Part shown: positions 1 through 7,759 of the stretch, piece after piece | Layout of the letters: each line of letters begins with the position of its first letter | How positions within the stretch are numbered: the first letter of the stretch is position 1 | From: CAWEFA01 sp963808135 | GTDB lineage: Bacteria; Bacteroidota; Bacteroidia; Bacteroidales; DTGW01 | Assembly (NCBI GenBank): GCA_963808135.1 | Contig: CAWEFA010000090.1 | Location: 1-9,991 of the forward strand | Length of the DNA stretch: 9,991 nucleotides | Direction of reading: 5' to 3' | Program-made: the position numbers and the translations under genes | Notes under the pieces: generated by a model | What the model was told of the DNA's origin: nothing | The model's database searches: none | Seen by the model: only the letters and a program-made list of their open reading frames with translations

Positions 1-527
1 ATTAAATCTCTTTCCGGCAGGTTGTTTTTCCACAAGGTACATTTTGACTGAGTAAAGCCGATTACTTTTTGACCTAACTGCAGCTCAGATTCTGAACATG
101 GTACAAGTAGCGTTGTCCACGATTTCGCAATTTTTTCTAATAAAATAAAAATGGTTCGTATAAATTTGTTGGGTGTCGATAAAAACGAAAAACCATGTGG
201 CGTAAAAACCGTTGGAACCCTCAAAATGTCGCCTGCCAGGCGTCCGATAATACCCGCTTTTGAACTGTGAACGTGAATAATCGACGGTTTGAGCCGGCGT
301 ATGAGTTTGATTGTAGAAAAAAAACATAGAGGGTCTTTAATACAATGAATGTTGCGTACATAGGGAATAACATGAACCGGAACAGCCCGGCCGGATTTGG
401 AATGAATAACGATGCGTTTCGGGGCAGCGACATGCGTTTCAAAACGCGTGTCGTCGATGTTCTCAATTATTGACCGCAAAGCAGTCTCCACGCCGCCCAA
501 TGGCTGCGTTATGTGAAGAATTTTTAT
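1..527 (-). other. Second GT4 unit of the fusion: N-terminal domain only
   Basis: Codons from 527 leftwards restart a GT4 fold directly after the first unit. Matching blocks in order are QPLGGVET, SIIENIDD, HVHSSKAGIIGRLAG, FTPHGFSFLS, LLEKIAKSWTT, PCSESELQLG and KCTLWKN. Each aligns with a block of the first unit, at roughly half identity by eye. About 175 residues are visible, which is the acceptor-binding half; the donor-binding half with its E-x7-E motif would lie beyond the left edge. If it is a separate gene, its start would have to be a rare codon: ATA at 527-525, ATT at 521-519, or CTG at 539-537. No ribosome-binding site precedes any of these. Confidence 0.75.
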
Positions 528-1643
528 TTTATCGTACAGGGAAAAGTAAATTCGCTCTAAATCGCCGATTCGCTCTTTTGTATTATAGTGTTTACAATAT
601 TCCTCCCGTGCTCCGGATTCGAGCTTTTTCCTGAAATCATGATCGTTTTTAATCCGCAGTATGGCTTCCGCCATTGCTTTATAATCGTCAGACGGAACGA
701 GCAAACCGGTTTCCGAGTCGATGACAATATCGCGTGTACCGGGGACATCGGTAGCAACAACGGCCTTGCCTGAAGCCATGGCCTCGATGACGGTACAAGG
801 TAATCCTTCATACCGGGATGTCAATATAACCATTAAAGATCGGGCAATTAAATCTAACGACTCTTCATAGTCGACCCATCCTTTAACAGTCAGATAGTCC
901 GCAATATCGTATTTATCAATAAGTCGGTATAATTTTTTAAGCTCCGGCGAATATTGGCCCGCACCGACAAGAATGAACATTGTGGGAAAACCAAGCCGTT
1001 TGAGTTCTTTGACAACTGCGGTGAACATGTGGGGGTTTTTCTGGAAGGAAGGACGGCCAACAAAGCAAATGTAATTTCCTACAGCAATACGGTCTTGGGA
1101 GTTCCTGAAAATAGCAGCGTTTATACAATTTTTCCAGAGGAAGCACCTGCTTGAATCAATGCCGATTTTATTTTTACCTAATTCAAATTCCGACTCGGAA
1201 CAGGCAAGGAAGATCGTCGTCCATTTTGCAGCAATCCGTTCCAACAGGAGAAAAACATGCTGGATGAAACCGTATCGGCTGCTTAAAAATGAAAGAGCGC
1301 GGGGAGAATAGATAGTAGGGATGCCTGAAAGATAGCCGGCTAAACGCCCCAAAAAACCGGCTTTGGAGCTGTGGCAGTGAAGGATATCCGGTTTAAGCTT
1401 TCTCAGCAGCCGCAGTAATTTCAGAAACGAATAAACATCGAGTATCGGATTGATTGATCGGACAAAAGGTATATGATAATGTTCAACAATTTTTCCAGAT
1501 GATGAAAAAACCTTCAGTGTCCTGCTTGGTGTTATTAAAAACGATTCTATTTTTGAATCGTCAATATTCTCGACAATATTTTTGATCGAGGTTTCAACCC
1601 CGCCCAACGGCTGGGTTACGTGAATTACCCGCAATCGGTTCAT
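1..1643 (-). CDS. Tandem GT4-GT4 fusion glycosyltransferase (3' end off window)
   Basis: One open frame from ATG at 1643 to the left edge, 547 codons with no stop. Residues 1-372 form a complete GT-B fold family-4 glycosyltransferase: N-terminal QPLGGVET loop (11-18), HCHSSKAG (89-96), GRPSFQKN donor-site Arg/Lys (196-203), and the E-x7-E motif of the GT4 C-terminal domain (E279, E287). It ends in the normal family tail near LERIYFSLYDK. The next codon opens a second GT4 N-terminal half (KILHITQPLGGVET) that is clearly paralogous to the first. No ATG, GTG or TTG lies at the junction, so a single bifunctional cytoplasmic or membrane-associated enzyme is the most literal reading. The start sits 2 nt after the TGA of the upstream GT4 without a Shine-Dalgarno, suggesting translational coupling. 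The sugar and acceptor are unknown. The alternative is two genes whose boundary was altered by a sequencing error or mutation; GT4 identity is near certain, the fusion moderately so. Confidence 0.8.
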   Translation of the reverse strand, partial: MNRLRVIHVTQPLGGVETSIKNIVENIDDSKIESFLITPSRTLKVFSSSGKIVEHYHIPFVRSINPILDVYSFLKLLRLLRKLKPDILHCHSSKAGFLGRLAGYLSGIPTIYSPRALSFLSSRYGFIQHVFLLLERIAAKWTTIFLACSESEFELGKNKIGIDSSRCFLWKNCINAAIFRNSQDRIAVGNYICFVGRPSFQKNPHMFTAVVKELKRLGFPTMFILVGAGQYSPELKKLYRLIDKYDIADYLTVKGWVDYEESLDLIARSLMVILTSRYEGLPCTVIEAMASGKAVVATDVPGTRDIVIDSETGLLVPSDDYKAMAEAILRIKNDHDFRKKLESGAREEYCKHYNTKERIGDLERIYFSLYDKIKILHITQPLGGVETALRSIIENIDDTRFETHVAAPKRIVIHSKSGRAVPVHVIPYVRNIHCIKDPLCFFSTIKLIRRLKPSIIHVHSSKAGIIGRLAGDILRVPTVFTPHGFSFLSTPNKFIRTIFILLEKIAKSWTTLLVPCSESELQLGQKVIGFTQSKCTLWKNNLPERDL

Positions 1644-1645
1644 GG

Positions 1646-2741
1646 TCATGTGGCTAATGCTGAAAGTAAATGTCGGGCTGTTTTGTCCCAAGTGAATTCT
1701 TTCACCCGTTCCCTGCATTTTTTTATTAGAGTTTTTCGGAGATACTTCGTTTACAAGCAATCGTTCAACAGAATATGCGATACTCTCGGGGGAGTGCGGA
1801 TCGAAATACTCCACAGATTCCCCTGCAATCTCAGGGATACAGCTTGTATGAGAGGCGGCTATAGGCGTCGCAAAATGCATGGCTTCAAGAAGGGGGAGTC
1901 CAAAGCCTTCCGATAGAGAAGGATAAACAAATAACAAGGAATTTTTGTATAAAAGCGCCAATTCATCATCAGTAACGGACTCTTTAATTACGACGTATTC
2001 CGAAAGGCCGAGCTCTGTTACGATACTTTTAATATCAACAAATCTCTTAGACATATTCCCCGCAATTATCAGAACGATATCCCCATGCAATTTATGTAGC
2101 AATGAAAATCCTTTCAGCAGACCCTCAAGATTTTTATGGGGTCTGTTGTTCCCGACATATAAAATGTATTTGCCAAAATTATTCTTTTGTAAAGATACAG
2201 AATCAAGAGGGGGGAATCTTTCCGGTGAAAAGCCAAGGTGATGTACAATTGTTTTGCGGTTTGCCTGCGGGACATGCTTTGCAAGATCCTTGGCGACAAA
2301 CGCTGAAATCACCATGATATTATTATATGTAAATGACGAAAAATTAATAAAGAATTTTGCAGCCACTATGGCCAATAGATTTGTCGTTGCGGCTGACCGC
2401 GAAAAGAAATAATGGTTAAGGTCAAGTACCATGAATACATTTTTTTTAGCTGGTGGAATGATAGGGGGATCAATATAAGGGTAAAAGTAGACGTTTAGAT
2501 GCAGTTTTCTGAGCGCGAAGGGGATCGAAAAATGCTGCCATAGGCTGCAACCCCTTGTTTTGCTTAATATAAAAGTAAAACGGTTGGGATACTCAATGTA
2601 TTCATGAGGAAAATCATCGTTATGAAGTATGTATAGTATCGTATCAGAAACTTCCGGAAGATGATTGAGTACTTCAAGAATATAACGATCCAATCCCTGC
2701 ATTTTCCCATGAACGTGCCGCGCATCAATACATATTTTCAT
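1646..2741 (-). CDS. GT4 glycosyltransferase, frameshifted near the C-terminus
   Basis: Family-4 GT-B glycosyltransferase with ATG at 2741, starting MKICIDARHVHGKMQGLDRY. Visible motifs are YVGNNRPHKN (195-204, donor-site loop) and SEGFGLPLLEAM with E278 and E286 of the E-x7-E motif. The RPHKN type is common among mannosyl- and related transferases of O-antigen clusters, but I cannot assign a sugar. After about residue 332 (position 1746) the frame changes. In the +1 frame the sequence continues YLRKTLIKK, then RERVKEFTWDKTA, the usual GT4 tail, and stops at TGA 1648-1646. Removing one base gives 364 residues, a normal family length. The extra base most likely lies near 1745; the A7 run about 20 nt downstream is a second candidate. 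Read without correction, the frame does not stop but enters the next GT4 gene. The gap to the methyltransferase upstream is 32 nt, with only a weak purine-rich leader. Confidence 0.85.
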
Positions 2742-2773
2742 TTTAATCTTTTTTGTTTTCACGCTTGACCCCG

Positions 2774-3721
2774 TTAGAGATCCTGTTGATAATATGCCGG
2801 CATCTCTTTGGGAGAAATGCTCATAGTTGCTTTACGTCCTAAAAAGAAACAACTGCATGCCCCATCCATGGCAAGTAGATTGTTTTTCATCATATAGTCA
2901 AAATATTTGAGCCAGAAGAGAAGGCACCGCGAAATAAATTTTACCGAAAGAACAGTGGTTCGTGAACGCGGTAACAATGATATGAAAAAATGCTGAATGC
3001 TCCAGGCCAGTGCGCTTGCCGGACCTGCCGCAAACCCACTTGCTATTTCAGCAAAATTTCTGAAAAGCCACCGGTGTCCTGAATTTGAAAACCGGGTAAA
3101 ATCGTATGCCCCGCCATGCACCTGTTGCATGAATGGTGTTTCGGCGTAAATAAGTCCCTGCAGCTTCAGAATTCGATGGAACTCCTGCACGCATTGTTGG
3201 GGATTCAACACGTGCTCCAAGACTGCTTGAACAACGACACAATCAAAAGTTTGGTTTTCATAGGGGATAGAATGCGCATCAAGAACTATAGTGATAGAGG
3301 GACCAAGAAAGACATCGCTCATAACAAATTTGAATTGCTTTGTTCTGATAAAATCGGAAATCCCACGGCCTTCGTTTCCGGCTCCTATTACGAGTATTTT
3401 TGCGTCGGATAGTTGCAGTAATTGTTGTTTTAAATAGGCAAAGTTTTGCTTTGTATGCAAGTTTGTCTGTAATACGGGCAACAGCCGCGAAAGACTTTCA
3501 AGAATACGCCCCTTTTTGGAGCGATCAAAGAATCCGTCCTTGCCGTCGATAATCGACTGAATGGTAAATATGCTTTGCTCTTCATTAATCAAGACCGGCA
3601 CGCCATTTACCACCGGGTATTTTTTATTACATCCACGGCACAATACCACGGAGTCATTGAAAGTCAAGGATGTTGACTTACATAAAGGGCATACAAGTCC
3701 TTGTGTAACAGAAAGATCCAT
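2774..3721 (-). CDS. SAM-dependent methyltransferase with Trm112-like zinc ribbon
   Basis: About 315 residues. The N-terminus carries CPLC (11-14) and CRGC (28-31), a four-cysteine zinc ribbon of the Trm112 type, followed by YPVVNGVPVLI, which is typical of that family. After a linker comes a class I SAM methyltransferase (Methyltransf_11 type): motif I ILVIGAGNEG near 109-118, the VLDAHSIPYENQTFDCVV block, then VLEHVLNP and the ETPFMQQVHGGAYDFTRFS stretch. Such ribbon-methyltransferase proteins are frequent in polysaccharide loci; here it may O-methylate a sugar or a chain end (inference). I chose ATG 3721 because an AAGAG sits about 11 nt upstream. An in-frame GTG at 3733 would add four residues and has no spaced ribosome site. 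The methyltransferase family is secure; the substrate is unknown. It lies between a GT2 (30 nt upstream) and a GT4 (32 nt downstream). Confidence 0.88.
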   Translation of the reverse strand: MDLSVTQGLVCPLCKSTSLTFNDSVVLCRGCNKKYPVVNGVPVLINEEQSIFTIQSIIDGKDGFFDRSKKGRILESLSRLLPVLQTNLHTKQNFAYLKQQLLQLSDAKILVIGAGNEGRGISDFIRTKQFKFVMSDVFLGPSITIVLDAHSIPYENQTFDCVVVQAVLEHVLNPQQCVQEFHRILKLQGLIYAETPFMQQVHGGAYDFTRFSNSGHRWLFRNFAEIASGFAAGPASALAWSIQHFFISLLPRSRTTVLSVKFISRCLLFWLKYFDYMMKNNLLAMDGACSCFFLGRKATMSISPKEMPAYYQQDL

Positions 3722-3751
3722 ATAGCACAGCACTCTTGAGAGGGCGACTCG

Positions 3752-4522
3752 CTAAATCTTAGGGAGAAATTCTCGCTTAATATAGGAAGCCAAACGTTTT
3801 CGTTTTTGGAATAAATAAAATAAAATGGAATCCATTCGATTATAATTAAAATTTCGGCTTAAAACCGATTTGTATTCCGCCCGTAATTTTAAATAATTTG
3901 ATTTATTCTGGGTTTTGCTTTCATCATGCACCCTGAACTGGCCGAGGATTTCAGGAATACAGGCGAATTCGAAGCAATTGCCGGCCCTGCTGAAAAAATC
4001 CACATCCATGCAGTAGTGGAGCGATGTATCAAGTTCCCCTATTTTTTTATAGACGTTTCTGCGCCAGAAAACCGTAGGCTGCAAAGGGACAAATCGGCCG
4101 TGGACAAACAGCCACTTGTTCCATTTGGGCGGATGGACATCACAAATCCATTCGCTATTTTCATTAATTAGCTGATAACCGCCATAGACTAATTCAATGG
4201 CGGGGTTTTTATTGAAGAAGTCAGATACGATTTCCAGGGTATGGTCCAGGTATAAATCGTCAGCATTCTGCCAGGCAAGGATATCTCCGGTTGTCATTCT
4301 AAACCCTTTATTCAATGCATCGGATTGGCCGTTGTCCTTTTCAGAAATCCATTTTAAATGACGGCTCTTCTGCAACAACTCTACCGTGCCGTCCTTAGAC
4401 ATTCCATCCACGACAATATGTTCAAAATGTTTGTATGTTTGTCTTTGCAGACTATCTATCGTCTGTTGCAGGTACTTTGAAGCGTTAAATGTCGGGGTAA
4501 CGATAGAAAAAAGAGAATTCAA
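3752..4522 (-). CDS. GT2 glycosyltransferase (TTG start)
   Basis: A 256-residue GT-A fold family-2 glycosyltransferase. It opens with SIVTPTFNASKYLQQT, then HIVVDGMSKDGT (D39 expected to contact the nucleotide), GQSDALNKG (65-73) and QNADDLY, where the NADD at 86-89 is the metal-binding DxD-type motif. Further on come LQPTVFWRR and the Asp of CMDVDFF, a family pattern in which an acidic residue acts as base. It should transfer a sugar from a nucleotide donor to the growing lipid-linked repeat at the inner membrane face. No transmembrane segment is evident. The start is TTG at 4522, overlapping the upstream polymerase stop by 4 nt (TTGA), with a strong AGGAG seven bases before it. It is a close relative of the GT2 at 5886-6700. 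Donor and acceptor cannot be told from sequence. Confidence 0.92.
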   Translation of the reverse strand: MNSLFSIVTPTFNASKYLQQTIDSLQRQTYKHFEHIVVDGMSKDGTVELLQKSRHLKWISEKDNGQSDALNKGFRMTTGDILAWQNADDLYLDHTLEIVSDFFNKNPAIELVYGGYQLINENSEWICDVHPPKWNKWLFVHGRFVPLQPTVFWRRNVYKKIGELDTSLHYCMDVDFFSRAGNCFEFACIPEILGQFRVHDESKTQNKSNYLKLRAEYKSVLSRNFNYNRMDSILFYLFQKRKRLASYIKREFLPKI

Positions 4523-5833
4523 GTTAACTCTCCTGCTTTATACTTCATGACGGGAGTAGTTTTTGATTGTTCATATATTATTTGAATAAGAATTATCATA
4601 ATCCAGAATGGCGGATGGTAATAATCACTGATGACGCAGAAATGGAAGATGCTTCCAAAAAACGGGATAAAGAAAAAATATTTAAGCGAAGATGGAAGAT
4701 TAAGCATCTTTCGGAAAATAGCCGCTAAAAACACGCAAAAGCATAAAAAACTGAAAATGCCGGTGTCTGCAAGCAATGTCAAAAAAACACTATGGTAACC
4801 TTGTGTTTGGAACTCAACTCCAAATCCGGGACCTTTCCCAAAAGCCTTACTAGACTGAAAGTGTTCTATCGCTTTATTCCACATATACACCCTTTGGGAC
4901 GCTGAAACACTTTCTTCCGATAAAGATACCTTTAGCAGCATTGATTCCTGTGCTATCATAGATAATGGTTTCCATAAATAGTCATAGGTCCCGGCAATTA
5001 AAGATAGCGTAAGTATGGAGCCACCTGCAAACATTGCTAAACGATTACGGCTAACGACAGGGCGGATTTTTGCTTTGGTTAAACAATTAAAAGCTTTAGC
5101 AAGGGAAATAAGGCCCAACCCTATTAAAAGTGCAATGAACGCTGCTGTTGATAATAAAAAGCAAAGACTGAGAAAGTAGGCTACTATCAACACATATTTT
5201 TTAAAAACGGCTTTTGTTATATGGAAATACATGATACCTATCGGACAGATTATATTTAATAATAACGCCATTGATCCTGGTTCTTCTGCCGTACCTCCGA
5301 CGAACTTAAGAAACACTTTATCAAAAGACTCCATATTGCTGGTTTGGGGCCCTCCGGTAAGGAAATAATGCCGAATGGGGAAATTAAAAACGTTAAGCAG
5401 TATGAATTCAATGATAACTATCCCCGTACACATAAGGGCACATGTAGGCAATGATCCGAACGATTTTGTCCCAGCTATTAAAGATTCTGCGTGCATACAA
5501 TTTACCCATAATAAGATATCCTAGAAAAGAATAATAATACGCGAGCAGATGATTAGTGCTTCTTTCTCCGCCAAAGCCAAACAAGAATGATATCAGGACA
5601 AAGAAACAAAGGAAGAAAATCAGCAGGTCTTCTTTATCTTTTAAGAGTAAGCTCATTGACTTGCGAGGAGTTAACATGAGAATTGGAATTGCTACAATGC
5701 TTAATAATATAAACAATACAACCGGAAGGCGAAGTTGACCGGAGATCGCCAGCCATGATGAAAATGGCGAAAAGAAAAGAAAGAGAGTGTAAAGCGTCTT
5801 AATAGGGAGGTTTATTAAAGAATCGAATTTCAT
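4519..5833 (-). CDS. wzy: Wzy-type O-antigen polymerase (O-antigen ligase superfamily), frameshifted
   Basis: A very hydrophobic protein in two overlapping frames. The upstream part, from ATG 5833, holds about four membrane segments. Its frame runs out at 5408; the other frame takes over near 5437 and reads to TGA 4519. Dropping one base, perhaps from the CCC at 5438-5436 (minus strand), yields IIAYMC joined to LMCTGIVIIEF and a product of 437 residues, normal for Wzy. The second part has a long periplasmic-type loop with RVYMWNKAIEHFQ and AFGKGPGFG, which matches the conserved Wzy_C region of the O-antigen ligase/polymerase superfamily, then further membrane helices. Together with the Wzx gene in the same operon, the likely role is polymerising flipped lipid-linked repeat units in the periplasm. 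A WaaL-type ligase is the alternative, since the two share this fold; the location in the sugar cluster favours Wzy. The symbol rests on context, as Wzy sequences diverge strongly. Confidence 0.8.
4530..4534 (-). promoter_or_regulatory. Ribosome-binding site fixing the TTG start of the GT2
   Basis: A consensus AGGAG on the minus strand ends 7 nt before the TTG at 4522-4520, inside the last codons of the polymerase gene. It is the clearest Shine-Dalgarno in the window and decides the start of the downstream GT2, which has no ATG nearby in frame. The TTGA overlap with the polymerase stop indicates translational coupling. Confidence 0.8.
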
Positions 5834-5885
5834 GCTAAGCTAAGGGGTTTTCTGACGTTTTGAGCTTTTATTAGCAATTGAAAAC

Positions 5886-6700
5886 CTATCCAGAGATTAC
5901 TCGTCCAAAAGTAACGAAATAAACAGCACAATTAATTTTAGCTATAAGTGTTTTTGCAAAAGACAAATTAAAATATTCGCAAGTTCTATATAGCAAATAA
6001 ATCAGATAACACCAATAGAGGTTAATGGAGTTTTTATTAAATAGTTTTTGAACCATGACAATTTCTAATTTCCTCTTTGCATTATCCAATGCTGTTTTAT
6101 TGGTTCCACTTTTTCGATACACGGCCAATTCTTCATCCAAAATAGAAATACGACGACCTGCTCTCTGCAATTCAAGAAAAAGATCCAGTCAAACACATAA
6201 TTATAATTTTCCTTCAAACGGATACCGTCTCGTTTCCAGAATGTTGCGGGTTGTAAAATTTCATCACAGTATTTCAACAAATGCAATCTTGGCGGTTTAA
6301 TAGCCTTAAGGCGCCGTTTGTTTCCATCAACATAATAACCCTTTCCTGTGATGATATCAATAGTTGGATTACATTCAAACATTGATATTACATTTTCAAT
6401 CACCTTATTACTTGCATAATAGTCGTCGGCATTTAACCAACACACGATATCTCCAGTTGCCATATCAAAACCCTTATTGATGGCATTTGCTTGTCCTATA
6501 TCAGGTTGCCTAATAAAAATGCAATTATAGGTATCTTTATAGGAATCAACAACATTTACCGTATTATCGTTCGATACATTATCAAGTATAATATGCTCAA
6601 TATTAGCGTATGTTTGACTGCGAACAGATTCTATACAGTCTGGAATGAACTTTCCCATATTCCAAGTCGGTGTAATAATAGTAACTTTATAGGGTTTCAT
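5886..6700 (-). CDS. GT2 glycosyltransferase, frameshifted
   Basis: A GT-A fold family-2 glycosyltransferase starting MKPYKVTIITPTWN at ATG 6700, with a modest AAGAAG a few bases upstream; the frame is open further upstream, but that leader does not look like protein. Motifs are EHIILDNVSND (Asp 40), GQANAINKG (69-77) and LNADDYY with NADD at 90-93, the metal-binding motif. Near residue 174 the frame breaks: FDWIFF should continue as LELQRAGRRISILDEELAVYR, a regular GT2 segment that is present one frame over. A sixth T in the T5 run (plus-strand A5 at 6177-6181) restores a 271-residue product ending at 5886. Uncorrected, the protein stops at 6065 and lacks about 60 residues of its family C-terminal part. 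It resembles the GT2 at 3752-4522 along most of its length (IxTPTxN, NADD, LQPxxFWxR), so the two are paralogues on either side of the polymerase. The sugar is unknown. Confidence 0.85.
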
Positions 6701-6781
6701 CGGGCACTTCTTTTTTATCAAAAAAATTGATTGTTGGAAAAACAGCAATATATTTTGCTACGCCTGCGGAAGTAGTAAAAC

Positions 6782-7759
6782 CTATTGTCTGCAAGGGAAA
6801 AAGTTTCGCTGTAAAAGTGAGATAAAATAACTTTTAAAAATTATTTTTACTAAAAACAAATAATCTATTTCAAGTATATCCTCTTTAAAATAAAAATTCC
6901 GGACTTTTTTAATTTTGGCATCAATTTTCCGGCGAAATAAAAAACCTAACAAAGTTGCATTAAATCTTTTCTTTAATTTGTTATCGGTAAGATAATTTTC
7001 AACAAAGAAGGTTTTGGCAATATTGTACAAAGTGGCAAGTTCGTATTTATTTGAAGAAACAGAAATGCTATCTTTATGTGCACGGAAAAAAGCTAAAATA
7101 TCATTTATAAAGGCAAATCTCGGATAATCTTTTGCGGTTAGCAGATAAATTAAAAGATCGTTGCCTATAGCATGCATGCTAAAATCGCTTCCAATTTTGT
7201 TTGGGATATCCATTAAAAGATTTTTTTTAAGATCTTTCTTTCTAAATAATGCATTACCTGGTGAAACTGGAAATGGATCACCTAGACTGCCCAATAAGGA
7301 ACCCTTTATAAATTTTATTGTGTCATATATACCTGTATCTCCAATAAAGTAAGCTTTAACAATTTGTCCCGTGTCATCATTAAAGATTTCAGTACCCGTA
7401 AAAACAAAACCTACATCTTGATAGTTAACAAGAAATGGCAAGGTTTTCTCTATAAAAGTGGGGGCTATTAAATCATCAGACCATAAAAATTTTGCATATT
7501 CTCCCGTTGCATATTCCAAGCATTTTTGCCAATTATTTACTGGTCCGATATTTATTTTATTTTGATAAACCTTGACATTCATACGTGACTTGGCAAACCC
7601 CTTTATCAAATTTAAAGAATTATCTGTGCTTTTATTGTCAACCACAATAACTTCAATATTTTTGTAGGTTTGATTAACTGCAGAATTCAGGGTTTCCGAT
7701 ATTATATGTTCTCTGTTGTAAACTGGTATTAAAATGCTTACCTTTGGGAGATTTATCAT
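6782..7759 (-). CDS. GT2 glycosyltransferase
   Basis: A complete 325-residue family-2 glycosyltransferase. It starts KVSILIPVYNREHIISETL, with VIVVDNKSTDNS (Asp 41), then NIGPVNNWQKCLEYATGEY and LWSDDLI, where SDD at 94-96 takes the place of the usual DxD metal motif, as in many O-antigen GT2s. PFPVSPGNALFRKK and IGNDLLIYL follow in the acceptor half. The C-terminal 80 residues are basic and hydrophobic, which may hold it at the membrane. ATG 7759 overlaps the flippase stop (ATGA, 4 nt), so translation is probably coupled; only AGAG is seen upstream. It belongs to a different GT2 branch from the two GT2s further left. An 81-nt spacer, the longest in the window, separates it from the next gene. 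The codons are strongly AT-rich. It could be the dideoxyhexose transferase, but nothing in the sequence proves that. Confidence 0.92.
   Translation of the reverse strand: MINLPKVSILIPVYNREHIISETLNSAVNQTYKNIEVIVVDNKSTDNSLNLIKGFAKSRMNVKVYQNKINIGPVNNWQKCLEYATGEYAKFLWSDDLIAPTFIEKTLPFLVNYQDVGFVFTGTEIFNDDTGQIVKAYFIGDTGIYDTIKFIKGSLLGSLGDPFPVSPGNALFRKKDLKKNLLMDIPNKIGSDFSMHAIGNDLLIYLLTAKDYPRFAFINDILAFFRAHKDSISVSSNKYELATLYNIAKTFFVENYLTDNKLKKRFNATLLGFLFRRKIDAKIKKVRNFYFKEDILEIDYLFLVKIIFKSYFISLLQRNFFPCRQ

Noticed and set aside
1..1643. Recent tandem duplication or recombination repeat of the two GT4 units
   Set aside because: The units share conserved blocks but differ at about half of residues and widely at the DNA level, so no recent direct repeat is present; an old duplication or recruitment of related genes fits better.
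1715..1730. A7 run as a programmed ribosomal frameshift site that would make GT4 readthrough product and terminated product
   Set aside because: The change needed from the upstream frame to the family tail is +1, whereas A7 slippage is typically -1. Family-like residues in the +1 frame already begin upstream of the run. No stimulatory hairpin is evident.
1620..3412. Plus-strand open frames (for example 1620-1916, 1945-2241 and 3116-3412)
   Set aside because: They lie antisense to well-supported glycosyltransferase and methyltransferase genes, show no recognisable domains, and their low-complexity composition follows from the opposite strand.
4519..5833. WaaL-type O-antigen ligase as the identity of the hydrophobic protein
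   Set aside because: It cannot be excluded by fold, but the gene is in the middle of a repeat-unit operon with a flippase and no lipid A-core genes, which favours a polymerase.
6701..6748. Upstream extension of the GT2 from 6748
   Set aside because: The extra 16 residues are unlike GT2 N-termini, and ATG 6700 has a better-placed purine-rich ribosome site directly before the family start KVTIITPTWN.
6701..6781. The 81-nt spacer as a terminator or internal promoter
   Set aside because: No stable GC-rich hairpin with a T-run and no clear -35/-10 pair was found; it is simply the longest intergenic gap.
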